Of a DNA stretch of 64,000 bases, positions 1-8,304 are shown one piece after another. Numbering within the stretch: position 1 is the stretch's first letter; each line of letters opens with the position of its first letter. This DNA is from Kocuria sp. TGY1127_2 (GTDB lineage Bacteria > Actinomycetota > Actinomycetes > Actinomycetales > Micrococcaceae). The stretch lies in the NCBI RefSeq assembly GCF_013394385.1, contig NZ_AP022834.1, positions 2,418,001 to 2,482,000 of the forward strand, in the 5' to 3' direction. A program made the position numbers and the translations under genes. The notes below the pieces were generated by a model. The model worked only from the letters and a program-made list of their open reading frames with translations, made no database searches and was not told the origin of the DNA.

Positions 1-534
1 GGCTTGCATGTCATCGATGTTCTGACGGGTCAGTGAGCCGTAGGACTTCCATGACCGGACGTCGAAGTAGACATCTCCGGAATCGTCCAAAGCGGGATAG
101 GCGTGTCCACGATCGATTAGCCGTTGGATGAGACGGAACATCTCCGGAATGTGCCCTGTCGCGCGCGGCTCGTAGGTCGGTTGGTCGATTGCGAGTGCCT
201 GATACGCCGAAGCGAAGACCTTCTCGAATCGATAGGCCAGAGCCCACCACTCTTCTTCGGGATGCGAACCCGAATAACCCTGCTCAAAACTGGCCGCAGA
301 ATTGGCGAGGATCTTATCGTCAATATCCGTCACGTTACGGACCGTCGTGACCTTAAATCCCCGATACCGCAGCCAACGGCTGAGCTGATCAAAGACCAAA
401 GCTGATCTGATGTGGCCGATATGAGGCATACCCTGCACCGTGGCGCCACAGTAGTAGAGACGCGCCTCCCCCGGGGAGACCGGCTCAAAATCTCGGACAC
501 TGGCCGTATCGGTACTGTAAAAACGCAAGCTCAC
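1..534 (-). CDS. cysS: Cysteinyl-tRNA synthetase, N-terminal part (truncated by window edge)
   Basis: Class I aminoacyl-tRNA synthetase that charges tRNA-Cys in the cytoplasm. Reading the minus strand from a GTG at 534 gives 178 codons starting [10 protein letters not shown]. They include the zinc-cysteine/HIGH region ([19 protein letters not shown], about residues 27-45) and the family motif [12 protein letters not shown]. The KMSKS loop and anticodon-binding part lie beyond the window start. The start is chosen because family members begin about this far before the CGATVQ motif; the upstream SD sequence is weak. carD lies upstream on the same strand, but a strong terminator hairpin at 640-668 separates them, so cysS probably has its own promoter in 535-635. 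No frame breaks are seen. Confidence 0.95.
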   Translation of the reverse strand, partial: MSLRFYSTDTASVRDFEPVSPGEARLYYCGATVQGMPHIGHIRSALVFDQLSRWLRYRGFKVTTVRNVTDIDDKILANSAASFEQGYSGSHPEEEWWALAYRFEKVFASAYQALAIDQPTYEPRATGHIPEMFRLIQRLIDRGHAYPALDDSGDVYFDVRSWKSYGSLTRQNIDDMQA

Positions 535-572
535 GGGGCAATTCTAACGAGGATCATCAAGTACCGAGTCCA

Positions 573-593
573 GGGCGCGATCAAAACGCGCCC
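573..593. other. Small inverted repeat upstream of cysS
   Basis: Perfect 7-bp arms (GGGCGCG / CGCGCCC) around a 7-nt loop, 39 bp upstream of the cysS start and downstream of the carD terminator. It could be part of a cysS leader structure or a second terminator stem. There is no T-tract on the minus strand right after it, so the role is undetermined. Confidence 0.4.
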
Positions 594-634
594 TCGGCCG
601 ACCCGGAACTGCCGGGCGAGGACAAGATCAACGA

Positions 635-668
635 CAAAAGCGCGTCCCTCCTGGGTGGAGGAACGCGC
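635..668 (-). terminator. Rho-independent terminator of carD
   Basis: Read on the minus strand, arms of about 12 bp (GCGCGTTCCTCC / GGAGGGACGCGC, one G-T wobble) enclose a short ACCCA loop and are followed directly by TTTTG (635-639). It lies 36 bp after the carD stop and before cysS, so it should end carD transcripts. Confidence 0.8.
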
Positions 669-703
669 ATTCGTCGTGAACTCTTCGGCGCCTGAAGGCC
701 CGC

Positions 704-1186
704 CTAGTCCTCGAGGATCTTGTCGAGCTGGGTCTCCGCTGCCTCTTCGTCGATGTCCCTCGCCAGGGCCACCTCGGAGGAGAGAATTTGCCGAGCTTTG
801 GACAGCATGCGCTTCTCGCCCGCCGAAAGACCCTTTACTTGTTCGCGGCGCCACAGGTCGCGAACGACCTCGGCAACCTTGAGGACATCGCCGGAGGCGA
901 GCTTCTCGGAGTTGGCCTTGAAACGGCGGGACCAGTTACTGGCTTCCTCGACGTCCTCGGCCTGAAGTACGTTGATGACCTCTTGGAGGCCCTTCTCATC
1001 AACGACGTCCCGGACGCCCACCATGTCGACGTTGTCCGCCGGAACCTCAATCGTCAGGTCACCCTGTGCGACCTGCAATTTGAGATACATCTTCTCTTCG
1101 CCCTTGACCATGCGAGTCTTGATCTCTTCGATCGTCGCCGCGCCGTGGTGAGGGTATACGACGGTTTCGCCAACCTCAAAAAGCAT
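704..1186 (-). CDS. carD: CarD-family RNA polymerase-binding transcription regulator
   Basis: The 160-aa protein starts [22 protein letters not shown], the CarD/TRCF RNA polymerase-interaction domain (about residues 1-60), followed by the helical DNA-binding C-terminal domain (about 65-160, with the [16 protein letters not shown] segment). In mycobacteria CarD binds the RNA polymerase beta subunit and stabilises open promoter complexes, notably at rRNA promoters. The length matches the usual 160-165 aa. It is a single gene with its own terminator at 635-668. In many actinobacteria carD lies beside ispD-ispF and cysS; here cysS follows and the isp genes are absent from the interval. Confidence 0.95.
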   Translation of the reverse strand: MLFEVGETVVYPHHGAATIEEIKTRMVKGEEKMYLKLQVAQGDLTIEVPADNVDMVGVRDVVDEKGLQEVINVLQAEDVEEASNWSRRFKANSEKLASGDVLKVAEVVRDLWRREQVKGLSAGEKRMLSKARQILSSEVALARDIDEEAAETQLDKILED

Positions 1187-1488
1187 ATGGATAAACCCCT
1201 TTCAGCCTACCCAGTTTACCACGGCCCATTTACACCAATGAGCCATGAGTTTCCTATAATGAAGCACTGGAAATTCTGAGGCTTTCGCCACCACCGCCAG
1301 TGGGGTGCATCCCTCTAAATCAAGGCACGGCCGCCCTATCGGCCAAGGCCACGGCTTCGGCGCGCCCGCCACGGGCCCCGTTGCCGACGAAGCGTCCACA
1401 AAAAGCGCTAAACTGACCAGGGAATGACTCTGCGGCGCTTTAATCGGGGCGTCGATCGATCCTCGCATCACCACACAAGGAGTGAGAC
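1187..1488. other. Divergent intergenic region carD / lipoprotein (302 bp)
   Basis: No convincing gene. It must hold the carD promoter (minus) and the promoter of the lipoprotein at 1489 (plus). A TATAAT hexamer occurs at 1255-1260 on the plus strand but has no well-spaced -35 box, so no promoter is assigned. A strong SD (AAGGAG, 1477-1482) precedes the lipoprotein start. Confidence 0.5.
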
Positions 1489-2022
1489 GTGAAGTCTTTT
1501 GCTCGCCAGAACGTCAAGCGCGCCGGAGCAACGGTTGCCATTGCGGCGGCGGTTCTGTCCGCCACGGGCTGTGGCTACATTCACCAGCAGCCCACCACGA
1601 TTCATTACGCCGCGTCCGACGGCGTTCATGCGAACGTGGCTGATGCAGAATTCCGGAACCTGATGGTCATAGCCAAGGACAAGGACTCCGCGGGCCGTCT
1701 GCTCGGAACCATCATCAACTCCTCGGACCAGGACATGGACGTCCGGATCGACACGGGCAACGCGACCGCTTCCGTCAGTGTTCCCGCCAACGGCAAGGTT
1801 CAGTTGGAACAGAAGGAAACCATCCTCGACCCCGTCAGCAAGGCTCCGGGTGAACTCCTCGACGGCACCAAGCTTTCGGTCGGATCGCAGAGCACCACCG
1901 CCAACGTTCCGGTTCTGGACGGCACGCTCGATGAGTACAAGGAATACATGCCGAACCTGGCCGAAACGCAGTCCTCGAGCAGCGCCTCGCCCAGCTCCAG
2001 CCAGTCTTCACAGGGCAGCTAA
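1489..2022 (+). CDS. Secreted lipoprotein of unknown function
   Basis: The 177-aa protein has an N-terminal signal peptide (basic MKSFARQNVKRAG, hydrophobic AAAVLSA) ending in a lipobox (SATGC, cysteine at about residue 28), so it is probably lipid-anchored outside the membrane. The mature part has a beta-rich domain (MVIAKDKDSAGRLLGTIINSSDQDMDVRI; about 55-155) resembling small actinobacterial lipoproteins that lie near phosphate or redox regulators, and a Ser/Gln-rich tail. GTG start with the strong SD AAGGAG 6 bp upstream. It converges on regX3 across the palindrome at 2058-2108. No biochemical role can be assigned. Confidence 0.8.
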   Translation: MKSFARQNVKRAGATVAIAAAVLSATGCGYIHQQPTTIHYAASDGVHANVADAEFRNLMVIAKDKDSAGRLLGTIINSSDQDMDVRIDTGNATASVSVPANGKVQLEQKETILDPVSKAPGELLDGTKLSVGSQSTTANVPVLDGTLDEYKEYMPNLAETQSSSSASPSSSQSSQGS

Positions 2023-2057
2023 GACTCACGCATTCCGGAAGCGGACAGCCCCGCTCC

Positions 2058-2108
2058 GCATACACGAGGGCTCCCCGTTGCAGTGCAACGGGGAGCCCTC
2101 GTGTATGC
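2058..2108. terminator. 51-bp perfect palindrome between convergent genes (bidirectional terminator)
   Basis: Arms of 25 bp are perfectly complementary around a single central G (2083). It sits 36 bp after the lipoprotein stop and 41 bp before the end of regX3 on the other strand, the position expected for a shared terminator. The usual long T-tract is missing on both sides, but the stem is exceptionally stable. Confidence 0.7.
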
Positions 2109-2148
2109 CGGGGTCTTTACATCATGCCGGTGAAGGACCTGACCAGTT

Positions 2149-2829
2149 TCAGGGTTCGAATTTGTACCCGAGGCCGCGTACGGTCACGAGGTACCGAGGA
2201 TGGGAAGGATCGGGTTCAATCTTGGACCGGAGCCTTTTGATGTGAACATCCAGTGTCTTGGTGTCGCCCACGTAGTCGCTGCCCCACACACGGTCGATGA
2301 GCTGACCACGGGTCAGAACACGGCCAGCGTTGCGCAACAGCATCTCGAGGAGTTCAAATTCTTTCAGAGGCATTGCGGTTTGTTGGCCGTTGACGCTGAC
2401 CACATGCCGCTCGATGTCCATGCGCACGGGCCCGCCCTCGACCGTCGAGGTCACCAACTCCTCGGTCTCCGTTTGTCGCCGCAATACGGCGCGCACCCGG
2501 GCAACGAGTTCACGAGACGAATATGGCTTCGTCACATAATCGTCGGCACCGAGCTCGAGGCCGAGAACCTTATCGATTTCCGTGTCCTTCGCGGTCAACA
2601 TGATGATCGGGACGTTGGAGCGTTGGCGCAATTGTTTGCACACTTCCGTCCCGGACTGACCCGGCAACATCAGGTCCAGAAGAACCAGATCGGCTCCTGC
2701 TCGATCGAATTCGGCGACGGCGTCGAGACCGTTGTCGATCACGGTCACCTCGAACCCCTCGCGCCCCAGTAAAAAGGCCAGAGGCTCGCTGAGGGCTTCC
2801 TCATCCTCGATAACCAAGAGTCGAGTCAT
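2149..2829 (-). CDS. regX3: Phosphate-response regulator RegX3 (OmpR/PhoB family)
   Basis: 226 aa. The receiver domain (about 1-115) has acidic residues at 8-10, phospho-acceptor D52 (VLLDLMLPG), T79 and K101 (TKPYSS). The winged-helix DNA-binding domain (about 130-225) includes LLEMLLRNAGRVLTRGQL and ends VRGLGYKFEP. It pairs with SenX3, the gene just upstream on the same strand, whose stop overlaps this start by 4 bp (ATGA), giving translational coupling. By family and by the PHO box at 4167-4188, it should activate phosphate-starvation genes. The symbol follows actinobacterial usage; PhoP is the equivalent name in Streptomyces. Confidence 0.94.
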   Translation of the reverse strand: MTRLLVIEDEEALSEPLAFLLGREGFEVTVIDNGLDAVAEFDRAGADLVLLDLMLPGQSGTEVCKQLRQRSNVPIIMLTAKDTEIDKVLGLELGADDYVTKPYSSRELVARVRAVLRRQTETEELVTSTVEGGPVRMDIERHVVSVNGQQTAMPLKEFELLEMLLRNAGRVLTRGQLIDRVWGSDYVGDTKTLDVHIKRLRSKIEPDPSHPRYLVTVRGLGYKFEP

Positions 2830-4106
2830 GCTTGAGTATCCTCCTCGTCAAAACCGGTATCACCGGATCTATTCTTCCCCGCGCTATCTGCAGGGGTCTG
2901 ATCCACCGCAATGATGGAAACGGGTTCTTGATCGCGGATCGGTCCGAGATCCGACTCGCTTTCGCGCAGGTCCTTCTCGGTTGCCTCGTCCAGCTCCGGG
3001 AGGCTCACCGTAAAGGTCGATCCCTGTCCCGGCGTAGACCACACAGAGATTTCTCCGCCGTGCTGAGCCATCACGTGTTTCACGATCGACAGCCCCAAAC
3101 CGGTACCACCCGTCTGCCGTGAGCGAGCGGCGTCGACCCGGTAAAAGCGTTCGAATATGCGGTCTTGCTCTTCTTCGGGAATACCCGGACCCTGATCCTT
3201 GACGGACACCGAAGCCGTGCCGTTCTTGGATCGGATTCCCACTCCGATGCGGGTATTCTCCGGCGAATAGCGAATTGCATTGTCGATGAGATTCCGCAAG
3301 GCGGTCATGAGCAACTCCGGGTCGCCGTGAATCGGCCGGGTAGCCGTACCTCCGACACGAATCGAGATGTTCTTGTTCTCGGCGGTGAGCTTGTTTCGAT
3401 CCGCTGCTTCATGCACCAGCTGGTTGAGATCGATGATCTTTCCCTTTTGCACGATATCCGTGCCCTGCAACCGCGAGAGTTCGATGATGTCGTGAACCAG
3501 CGCGGTCAATCGCGCCGCTTCCTTATGGAGTCTCCGGGTGAAATGCCGCACCGCCTCCGGGTCCTCGGAGGACCCTTCGATCGCTTCAGCCAGCAAACGG
3601 ACGGCACCGACCGGGGTCTTGAGCTCATGTGACACGTTCGCCACAAAGTCTGTTCGGATCGCCTGTGCACGGGTGATCTCGGTGCGGTCATCCGCGAGCA
3701 TCAAAATGTATTCGTCTGCCACGGGTGCTATGCGGACATTCAGCACGAGGACTCCGCGCCCCATGGGGCCACGAGAAATCTCTACGGTCTTCTCGATAAT
3801 CACCCCGTCGCGCCGTACCTGACGGATCAATTCGAGCAATTCGGGTTGAGCCAGACTGTGTCCGCGTACCAGGCCGTAGGCATAAGACCCCTGGGACGCG
3901 CGTACGACGCCGTCCACCGCGTCGACGAGTACGTACGCCTGCCCGACGACAGCCAGTACCTGAGCGGCACCATCGCTTATAGTTGGTTCGTCGACCACGG
4001 CCCACTCGGCACGCTGGCGATCGCTTCGGCGCAGGGCGAAGTGGCTGACCAAACCAAGCGCCAACCCGATCAGGCCCCACATGAAGGCTAAAGCGACAGA
4101 ACTCAC
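2826..4106 (-). CDS. senX3: Phosphate-sensing histidine kinase SenX3
   Basis: 426 aa. One N-terminal membrane segment (about residues 5-24), a PAS-like region (about 45-150), the HisKA dimerisation domain with phospho-acceptor H160 (FVANVSHELKTP), and a HATPase_c domain with N box (RNLIDNAIRYSP, N276), G1 (DQGPGIP) and G2 (GGTGLGLSIVKH) motifs. An acidic tail of about 50 residues follows. It autophosphorylates and phosphorylates RegX3, its downstream overlapping partner. PhoU, encoded divergently, is the usual negative modulator of this class of kinase. The adjacent PHO box suggests autoregulation of the operon. Confidence 0.93.
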   Translation of the reverse strand: MSSVALAFMWGLIGLALGLVSHFALRRSDRQRAEWAVVDEPTISDGAAQVLAVVGQAYVLVDAVDGVVRASQGSYAYGLVRGHSLAQPELLELIRQVRRDGVIIEKTVEISRGPMGRGVLVLNVRIAPVADEYILMLADDRTEITRAQAIRTDFVANVSHELKTPVGAVRLLAEAIEGSSEDPEAVRHFTRRLHKEAARLTALVHDIIELSRLQGTDIVQKGKIIDLNQLVHEAADRNKLTAENKNISIRVGGTATRPIHGDPELLMTALRNLIDNAIRYSPENTRIGVGIRSKNGTASVSVKDQGPGIPEEEQDRIFERFYRVDAARSRQTGGTGLGLSIVKHVMAQHGGEISVWSTPGQGSTFTVSLPELDEATEKDLRESESDLGPIRDQEPVSIIAVDQTPADSAGKNRSGDTGFDEEDTQA

Positions 4107-4166
4107 CTGTACAGCTTAGGCATAAGTATCAACTGAATTGATCCAAATAGTGCCTTGCGCCCCCGG

Positions 4167-4188
4167 GTTCAACTAAGGTTCACCCAAG
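4167..4188. promoter_or_regulatory. PHO box: two adjacent 11-bp direct repeats
   Basis: GTTCAACTAAG (4167-4177) is followed directly by GTTCACCCAAG (4178-4188), matching 9 of 11 positions. It fits the direct-repeat unit (GTTCACC-like, 11-bp period) bound by actinobacterial PhoP/RegX3. It lies in the senX3/phoU divergent region, 61 bp upstream of the senX3 start and 73 bp upstream of phoU, so one site could serve both. Confidence 0.75.
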
Positions 4189-4261
4189 ACGGGGATCGCG
4201 TTTACGCGCGATTGAGACTCTAAGGTAGTAGATCCGTGTTGTCAGGAAAGGACCGTTAATC

Positions 4262-4927
4262 GTGCGCAAAGTTTTTCAGGCCGAGCTCCAACAAGTGGGC
4301 GACGACCTCGTCGAAATCGCGACCCTCGTGGAGGCTGCGTTCGACCGCGCATCTGACTCGTTATTGAACGCAGACATTCAGCAGGCCGAAGAGGTCATCT
4401 CGAATGACGCGCGCATTGACTTCCTGCAGAACCAGCTCGACGAGCGTTCCATTGATCTCCTCGCTCTCCAAGGCCCCGTCGCCTCGGACCTTCGCATGAT
4501 CGTGGGAGCTCTTCGCATGAGTGCCTCGCTCGAACGAGCCGGAGACCTCGCCCGCCACGTCGCACAGGTCACGCGGCTCCGGTATCCCGAAGCCGCCGTC
4601 CCGGAAGACCTCCTCCCGACCTTCCAGGAAATCATTGACAACGACAAGACGATCATCAAGAACGTTATCCAATTGCTAGAAACCCGCGAGTTGGGCTACG
4701 CCGACGAGATCTACACGGCCAAAGGCCGCATCAATGTGCTGCACGAATCGGTTTTCTCCCACATTGCGGGCGCCGAATGGGGCTCCAATGCACAGACCAC
4801 GATCGATATGACCTTGGTTTCCCGTTACATGGAGCGCTTCGGCGACCACGGCGTTTCGGTCGCTCGCAAAGTCACATACTTGGTCACCGGCGAGTGGGAC
4901 TCCGCGCCGACGGCCAGCCAGTCATAA
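4262..4927 (+). CDS. phoU: Phosphate-signalling regulator PhoU
   Basis: The 221-aa protein consists of two PhoU three-helix repeats (about 8-95 and 115-205) with the typical metal-binding patterns (LRMIVGALRMSASLERAGDLARHV and the second-repeat RYMERFGDHGVSVARKV). PhoU relays phosphate sufficiency from the Pst transporter to the SenX3-type kinase, keeping it in phosphatase mode. The length is normal. GTG start with a good SD (AGGAAAGGA, 4243-4251). Divergent from senX3-regX3 across the PHO box. pst genes are not in the window. Confidence 0.94.
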   Translation: MRKVFQAELQQVGDDLVEIATLVEAAFDRASDSLLNADIQQAEEVISNDARIDFLQNQLDERSIDLLALQGPVASDLRMIVGALRMSASLERAGDLARHVAQVTRLRYPEAAVPEDLLPTFQEIIDNDKTIIKNVIQLLETRELGYADEIYTAKGRINVLHESVFSHIAGAEWGSNAQTTIDMTLVSRYMERFGDHGVSVARKVTYLVTGEWDSAPTASQS

Positions 4928-5013
4928 AGGCTTAGTCAAAAAGACAGCTCCCGGCCGCGGAGACGACGTCGTCGGCGCGAGCTTGTGACGGATCCGGTCC
5001 GTACCCTTGAGCT

Positions 5014-5057
5014 CAATGAAGCCGCCCCGCGAGGTACCTCGCGGGGCGGCTTCATTG
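5014..5057. terminator. 44-bp perfect palindrome between convergent phoU and gpmA
   Basis: 22-bp arms with no spacer, centred on GGTACC at 5035/5036. It lies 87 bp after phoU and 18 bp from the end of gpmA on the opposite strand, so it probably ends both transcripts. Confidence 0.7.
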
Positions 5058-5074
5058 CTGAGTAAGACCAGGCC

Positions 5075-5821
5075 TTATTTCTTGCCTTGATTGGCAACGG
5101 CCTGGATCGCGTCGGCAGCGGCGTCGGGATCCAGGTACTCACCGGCCTTGATCGGTTTGAAGTTCTCGTCGAGCTCGTAATAGAGCGGGATCCCGGTCGG
5201 AATGTTCAGCCCGGAAATCTCGTCGTCGGCGATGTTGTCCAAGTGCTTGACCAACGCGCGGAGCGAATTGCCGTGCGCGGCCACCAGGACGGTTTTGCCT
5301 GCGGCCAGGTCAGGTTTGATGCCCTCGTCCCAGTACGGAAGCATGCGCTCGAGAACATCCTTGAGACATTCGGTTCGGGGGGCGTCCTCAACATCCGCGT
5401 ACCGCGGATCATGAGCTTGGGAGAACTCTGAGTCATCTTCCAAGGGAGGCGGTGGCACGTCGTACGAGCGGCGCCACTGCATGAACTGGTCCTCGCCGTA
5501 TTTCTCCCGGACCTCGGCCTTGTCCTTGCCTTGGAGGTCTCCGTAGTGGCGCTCGTTGAGACGCCAACTGCGCTTGACGGGGATCCAAAGGCGATCGGCC
5601 TCGTCCAGCGCGATGTTCGCGGTGTTCATGGCACGGCGCAAGAGGGAGGTATGAACGATCTCCGGAAGGATTCCCCTTTCCTTGAGCAAGGCGCCGCCTC
5701 GCGCGGCTTCTTCCTTGCCCTGGTCGGAGAGGGGCACGTCAACCCATCCGGTGAACAGGTTCTCTTTGTTCCATTCGCTCTGCCCGTGACGGAGCAAAAC
5801 AAGTTTGTAAGTTTCAGCCAT
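5075..5821 (-). CDS. gpmA: 2,3-bisphosphoglycerate-dependent phosphoglycerate mutase
   Basis: Interconverts 3- and 2-phosphoglycerate in glycolysis and gluconeogenesis. The chosen start gives 248 aa, the family's usual length, beginning [18 protein letters not shown] with the phospho-acceptor H12 in the RHG motif. Other motifs: [39 protein letters not shown] (proton-donor Glu) and [15 protein letters not shown] (second catalytic His). An in-frame upstream extension to 5902 would add 27 atypical residues and run through the 5877-5904 terminator hairpin, so it is rejected. A lysine-rich QGKK tail ends the protein. Confidence 0.96.
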   Translation of the reverse strand: MAETYKLVLLRHGQSEWNKENLFTGWVDVPLSDQGKEEAARGGALLKERGILPEIVHTSLLRRAMNTANIALDEADRLWIPVKRSWRLNERHYGDLQGKDKAEVREKYGEDQFMQWRRSYDVPPPPLEDDSEFSQAHDPRYADVEDAPRTECLKDVLERMLPYWDEGIKPDLAAGKTVLVAAHGNSLRALVKHLDNIADDEISGLNIPTGIPLYYELDENFKPIKAGEYLDPDAAADAIQAVANQGKK

Positions 5822-5876
5822 AGCCCCATTGTTCCACTTTCCGAGGAGCATTCGGGAAGCATTCCACAGAAAACAC

Positions 5877-5904
5877 ACATGCCCCGGGCGAACCCGGGGC
5901 ATGT
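5877..5904 (-). terminator. Terminator after the DUF2516 gene
   Basis: 12-bp perfect arms (ACATGCCCCGGG / CCCGGGGCATGT) around a 4-nt loop (TTCG on the minus strand), followed on the minus strand by GTGTTTTC. It lies 34 bp after the stop of the gene at 5939-6250 and upstream of gpmA, so gpmA likely has a separate promoter. Confidence 0.8.
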
Positions 5905-5938
5905 GGACGACCGCGCATGCGGCAGAGAAGATTGAGCG

Positions 5939-6250
5939 CTATTTCCTCGTGCGAACGGCCGGCCTGACGTCGGCGAGGAACACGCCCACGGCAGAGGCCG
6001 CAATCAGCTGGATGAACAGACTCGAAGAGCCTCCTCGCCACGCCCCGAGCATCGAAATCACGGCACCCAGAAGGCACGCAGCCGTGACCAGGACCCAGAA
6101 TTTCTTGGTGCGTTTGAAAGCGGATTGATAAGCGTAGTCGCTGGCCCCCACCGCGGAAATAAAGGCCCACAGGGCGAGCAGGAATAGAATCAGGCCGAGC
6201 GCGAGGTCGATAATGCGCTCGAGGTTCAGCACTACGGTCAAGATCGTCAT
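5939..6250 (-). CDS. DUF2516 family small membrane protein
   Basis: 103 aa with three hydrophobic segments (about 10-33, 52-72 and 78-93), a central KRTKKFWVLVTA loop, and the C-terminal LADVRPAVR signature typical of the actinobacterial DUF2516 family. Integral membrane protein; function unknown. It lies 9 bp downstream of the PLP enzyme gene on the same strand, so the two are probably co-transcribed, and transcription ends at 5877-5904. Confidence 0.85.
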   Translation of the reverse strand: MTILTVVLNLERIIDLALGLILFLLALWAFISAVGASDYAYQSAFKRTKKFWVLVTAACLLGAVISMLGAWRGGSSSLFIQLIAASAVGVFLADVRPAVRTRK

Positions 6251-6259
6251 ATGACTACC

Positions 6260-7540
6260 CTATCGTTTCTGAACAAGCTCAAGTGCTTGCTGGAGATCGC
6301 TCCACAAGTCCTCGACGTCCTCGATGCCCACCGACAGGCGGAGCAATGACTCACTGACGCTCTGCGCCTCGTTGGAGTGTCGGCGACGACGCTCGATCAA
6401 CGATTCCACGCCGCCCAACGACGTCGCCGGAGTCCAGAGGTTCAGGGCATCGACCACGCGCTCAGCAGTTTCCGCATCGGCGTCGAGAGTGACTGAGAGG
6501 ACCGAACCGAAATTGCTCATCTGTGCTTTGGCGCGCTCGTGTCCTCGATCGGTCGGAAGCCCCGGGTAGCGCACTTCGGCGGCCGCGGGATGCTCGCTGA
6601 GGCGTTCGGCCAGAATCTGTGCCGATGAGGACGACTGTTTGATGCGCAAGGACAGAGTCCTCAGTCCTCGCAGACCCAACCACGCTTCGACCGGTCCGGC
6701 GATCGCCCCGGACAGCGAGCGCTCGGCCAGAGTGGATTTCCTCAGCTGCGGGTCGCGAGTGACGACGGCGCCCAGGATCACGTCAGAGTGTCCAGCCAGG
6801 TATTTGGTTGCGGAATGCACGACGAAGTCCGCTCCCCATTCAAGAGGGCGTTGCACCAACGGCGTTGCGAACGTGTTGTCCACTGCGGTCCGGACTCCCA
6901 ACCCGCGAGCCACGGCGAGTAGCGTCGGCAGATCAGCGACCTCGAGCATGGGGTTGGTGGGGCTTTCCAACCACAACAACACATACGGAGCTTCGGCGCC
7001 CTGAGACGGTTCGGGAAGAGAGCGGGCCTGCTGAGTCAGTACCTCGATGACGTGATCGGTGTCTTCGATCGGAACCTCGACGAGCGTGCAAACCCCGCGT
7101 TGCTCCATCTGCCGCACCAACGACATGGAACCCAGGTACGTATGCTCCGGCATGACGATGACGGATCCGACCGGGACCTGGCCGACGACCGCTGCGACCG
7201 CGGCCATTCCGGAACCGAAGAGAAGAGCAGGCAATTCCGAGCCTTCGAGTGAGGAAAGCACCCCTTCGAAGTCCTCCCACGTCGGGTTCGTGAACCGCCC
7301 GTACGCTCGGTCCTCGGGCAGGATGGGGCCTGCCCCGTGAAATGTGGAGGACAGGACGATCGGCGAGTTGACGGGTGCGTCATGTTCTGAGGCAGGGCGT
7401 CCTGCCGAGACCACCAGAGTTTCCCGCGACCACGGGGAAGATGCTTCCGTGCCTTCACGCTCGGCGCGGCGCTCTTCCGCAATAATCTCCTCGGGCTCGT
7501 GCCCCTTGCGTCCGTGGATATCCGAAGAATCTAGCTGCAT
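6260..7540 (-). CDS. Trans-sulfuration PLP enzyme (cystathionine gamma-synthase-like)
   Basis: 426-aa Cys/Met-metabolism PLP-dependent enzyme (fold type I). Visible signatures: YGRFTNPTWEDFEGVLSSLEG near the N-terminus, FGSGMAAVAAV (cofactor phosphate region), WLESPTNPMLEV, DNTFATPLVQRPLEWGADF, and the lysine motif HSATKYLAGHSDVILGAV that forms the Schiff base. The family includes cystathionine gamma-synthase, gamma- and beta-lyases and O-acetylhomoserine sulfhydrylase; sequence alone does not separate these, so no symbol is given. An acidic, non-conserved 35-residue extension precedes the core, and the true start might be internal. Probably co-transcribed with the DUF2516 gene 9 bp downstream. 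Confidence 0.88.
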   Translation of the reverse strand: MQLDSSDIHGRKGHEPEEIIAEERRAEREGTEASSPWSRETLVVSAGRPASEHDAPVNSPIVLSSTFHGAGPILPEDRAYGRFTNPTWEDFEGVLSSLEGSELPALLFGSGMAAVAAVVGQVPVGSVIVMPEHTYLGSMSLVRQMEQRGVCTLVEVPIEDTDHVIEVLTQQARSLPEPSQGAEAPYVLLWLESPTNPMLEVADLPTLLAVARGLGVRTAVDNTFATPLVQRPLEWGADFVVHSATKYLAGHSDVILGAVVTRDPQLRKSTLAERSLSGAIAGPVEAWLGLRGLRTLSLRIKQSSSSAQILAERLSEHPAAAEVRYPGLPTDRGHERAKAQMSNFGSVLSVTLDADAETAERVVDALNLWTPATSLGGVESLIERRRRHSNEAQSVSESLLRLSVGIEDVEDLWSDLQQALELVQKR

Positions 7541-7620
7541 AATCCACAGGCTACCCGGAGCACCGCGGCAATCCCCGCTGGGCGCCCATATGCCTCCAAT
7601 GATTTCGATAGGCTACGAGA

Positions 7621-8304
7621 GTGACTTCAGAGCTCCATTACTCCCCGGCAACCAACGCTCCCCCACGTCCCGGCGTTTTCATCGTCTTCGAGGGCGGAGA
7701 CGGCAGCGGGAAGTCGACCCAAGCCCGGATCCTGGAGACGCGGATTCGTGAGGAAATCAAGTGCGAGGTGCTCCTCACGCGTGAGCCCGGAGGCACAGAA
7801 ATCGGCGAGAGGATTCGGTCCTTGGTCCTGGAACAGGGTCAGGGGCAGATAGATGCCCGCACCGAAGCCCTTCTGTACGCGGCCTCCAGGTCAGCGCACA
7901 CGCATCAGGTCATTGCCCCGGCGCTCGAGCGTGGCGCGATCGTCGTCTGTGATCGTTACATCGACTCCTCGGCCGCATACCAGGGGGCCGGTCGCGGACT
8001 CGGCGAACGCCCCGTCACCGAACTTTCCCGGTGGGCCACCGAAAACCTTCTTCCCGACCTCACGATATTTCTTTCGCTCGGGGTCTCGGACGCCCGCCGG
8101 CGAGTCACGTCGCGTGGAGCGGCCGACCGGCTGGAGGCAGAACCGGACTCATTCCATGCCCGGGTCCGCGATTCCTTTCACGCGTTGGCGCAGAGCACCG
8201 ATTCCGCTCGCGTCACAGTCAACGGCGGAGGAGAGATCGACGACGTCGCCGACCGGGTGTGGAACGCCGTCGCACCAGTACTGACGGCGGGTGAGCCGCG
8301 ATGA
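7621..8304 (+). CDS. tmk: Thymidylate kinase
   Basis: Phosphorylates dTMP to dTDP for DNA synthesis. 227 aa with the P-loop FEGGDGSGKST (about residues 23-33), the TREPGGTEIGERIR motif, the DRY substrate motif (VVCDRYIDSSAAYQGAGRGLG) and the lid region (DARRRVTSRGAADRLE). GTG start. It overlaps holB by 4 bp (ATGA). The tmk-holB pair is a widely conserved replication operon. The N-terminus has about 17 extra Pro/Ser-rich residues before the core, so a shorter start is possible. Confidence 0.95.
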   Translation: MTSELHYSPATNAPPRPGVFIVFEGGDGSGKSTQARILETRIREEIKCEVLLTREPGGTEIGERIRSLVLEQGQGQIDARTEALLYAASRSAHTHQVIAPALERGAIVVCDRYIDSSAAYQGAGRGLGERPVTELSRWATENLLPDLTIFLSLGVSDARRRVTSRGAADRLEAEPDSFHARVRDSFHALAQSTDSARVTVNGGGEIDDVADRVWNAVAPVLTAGEPR

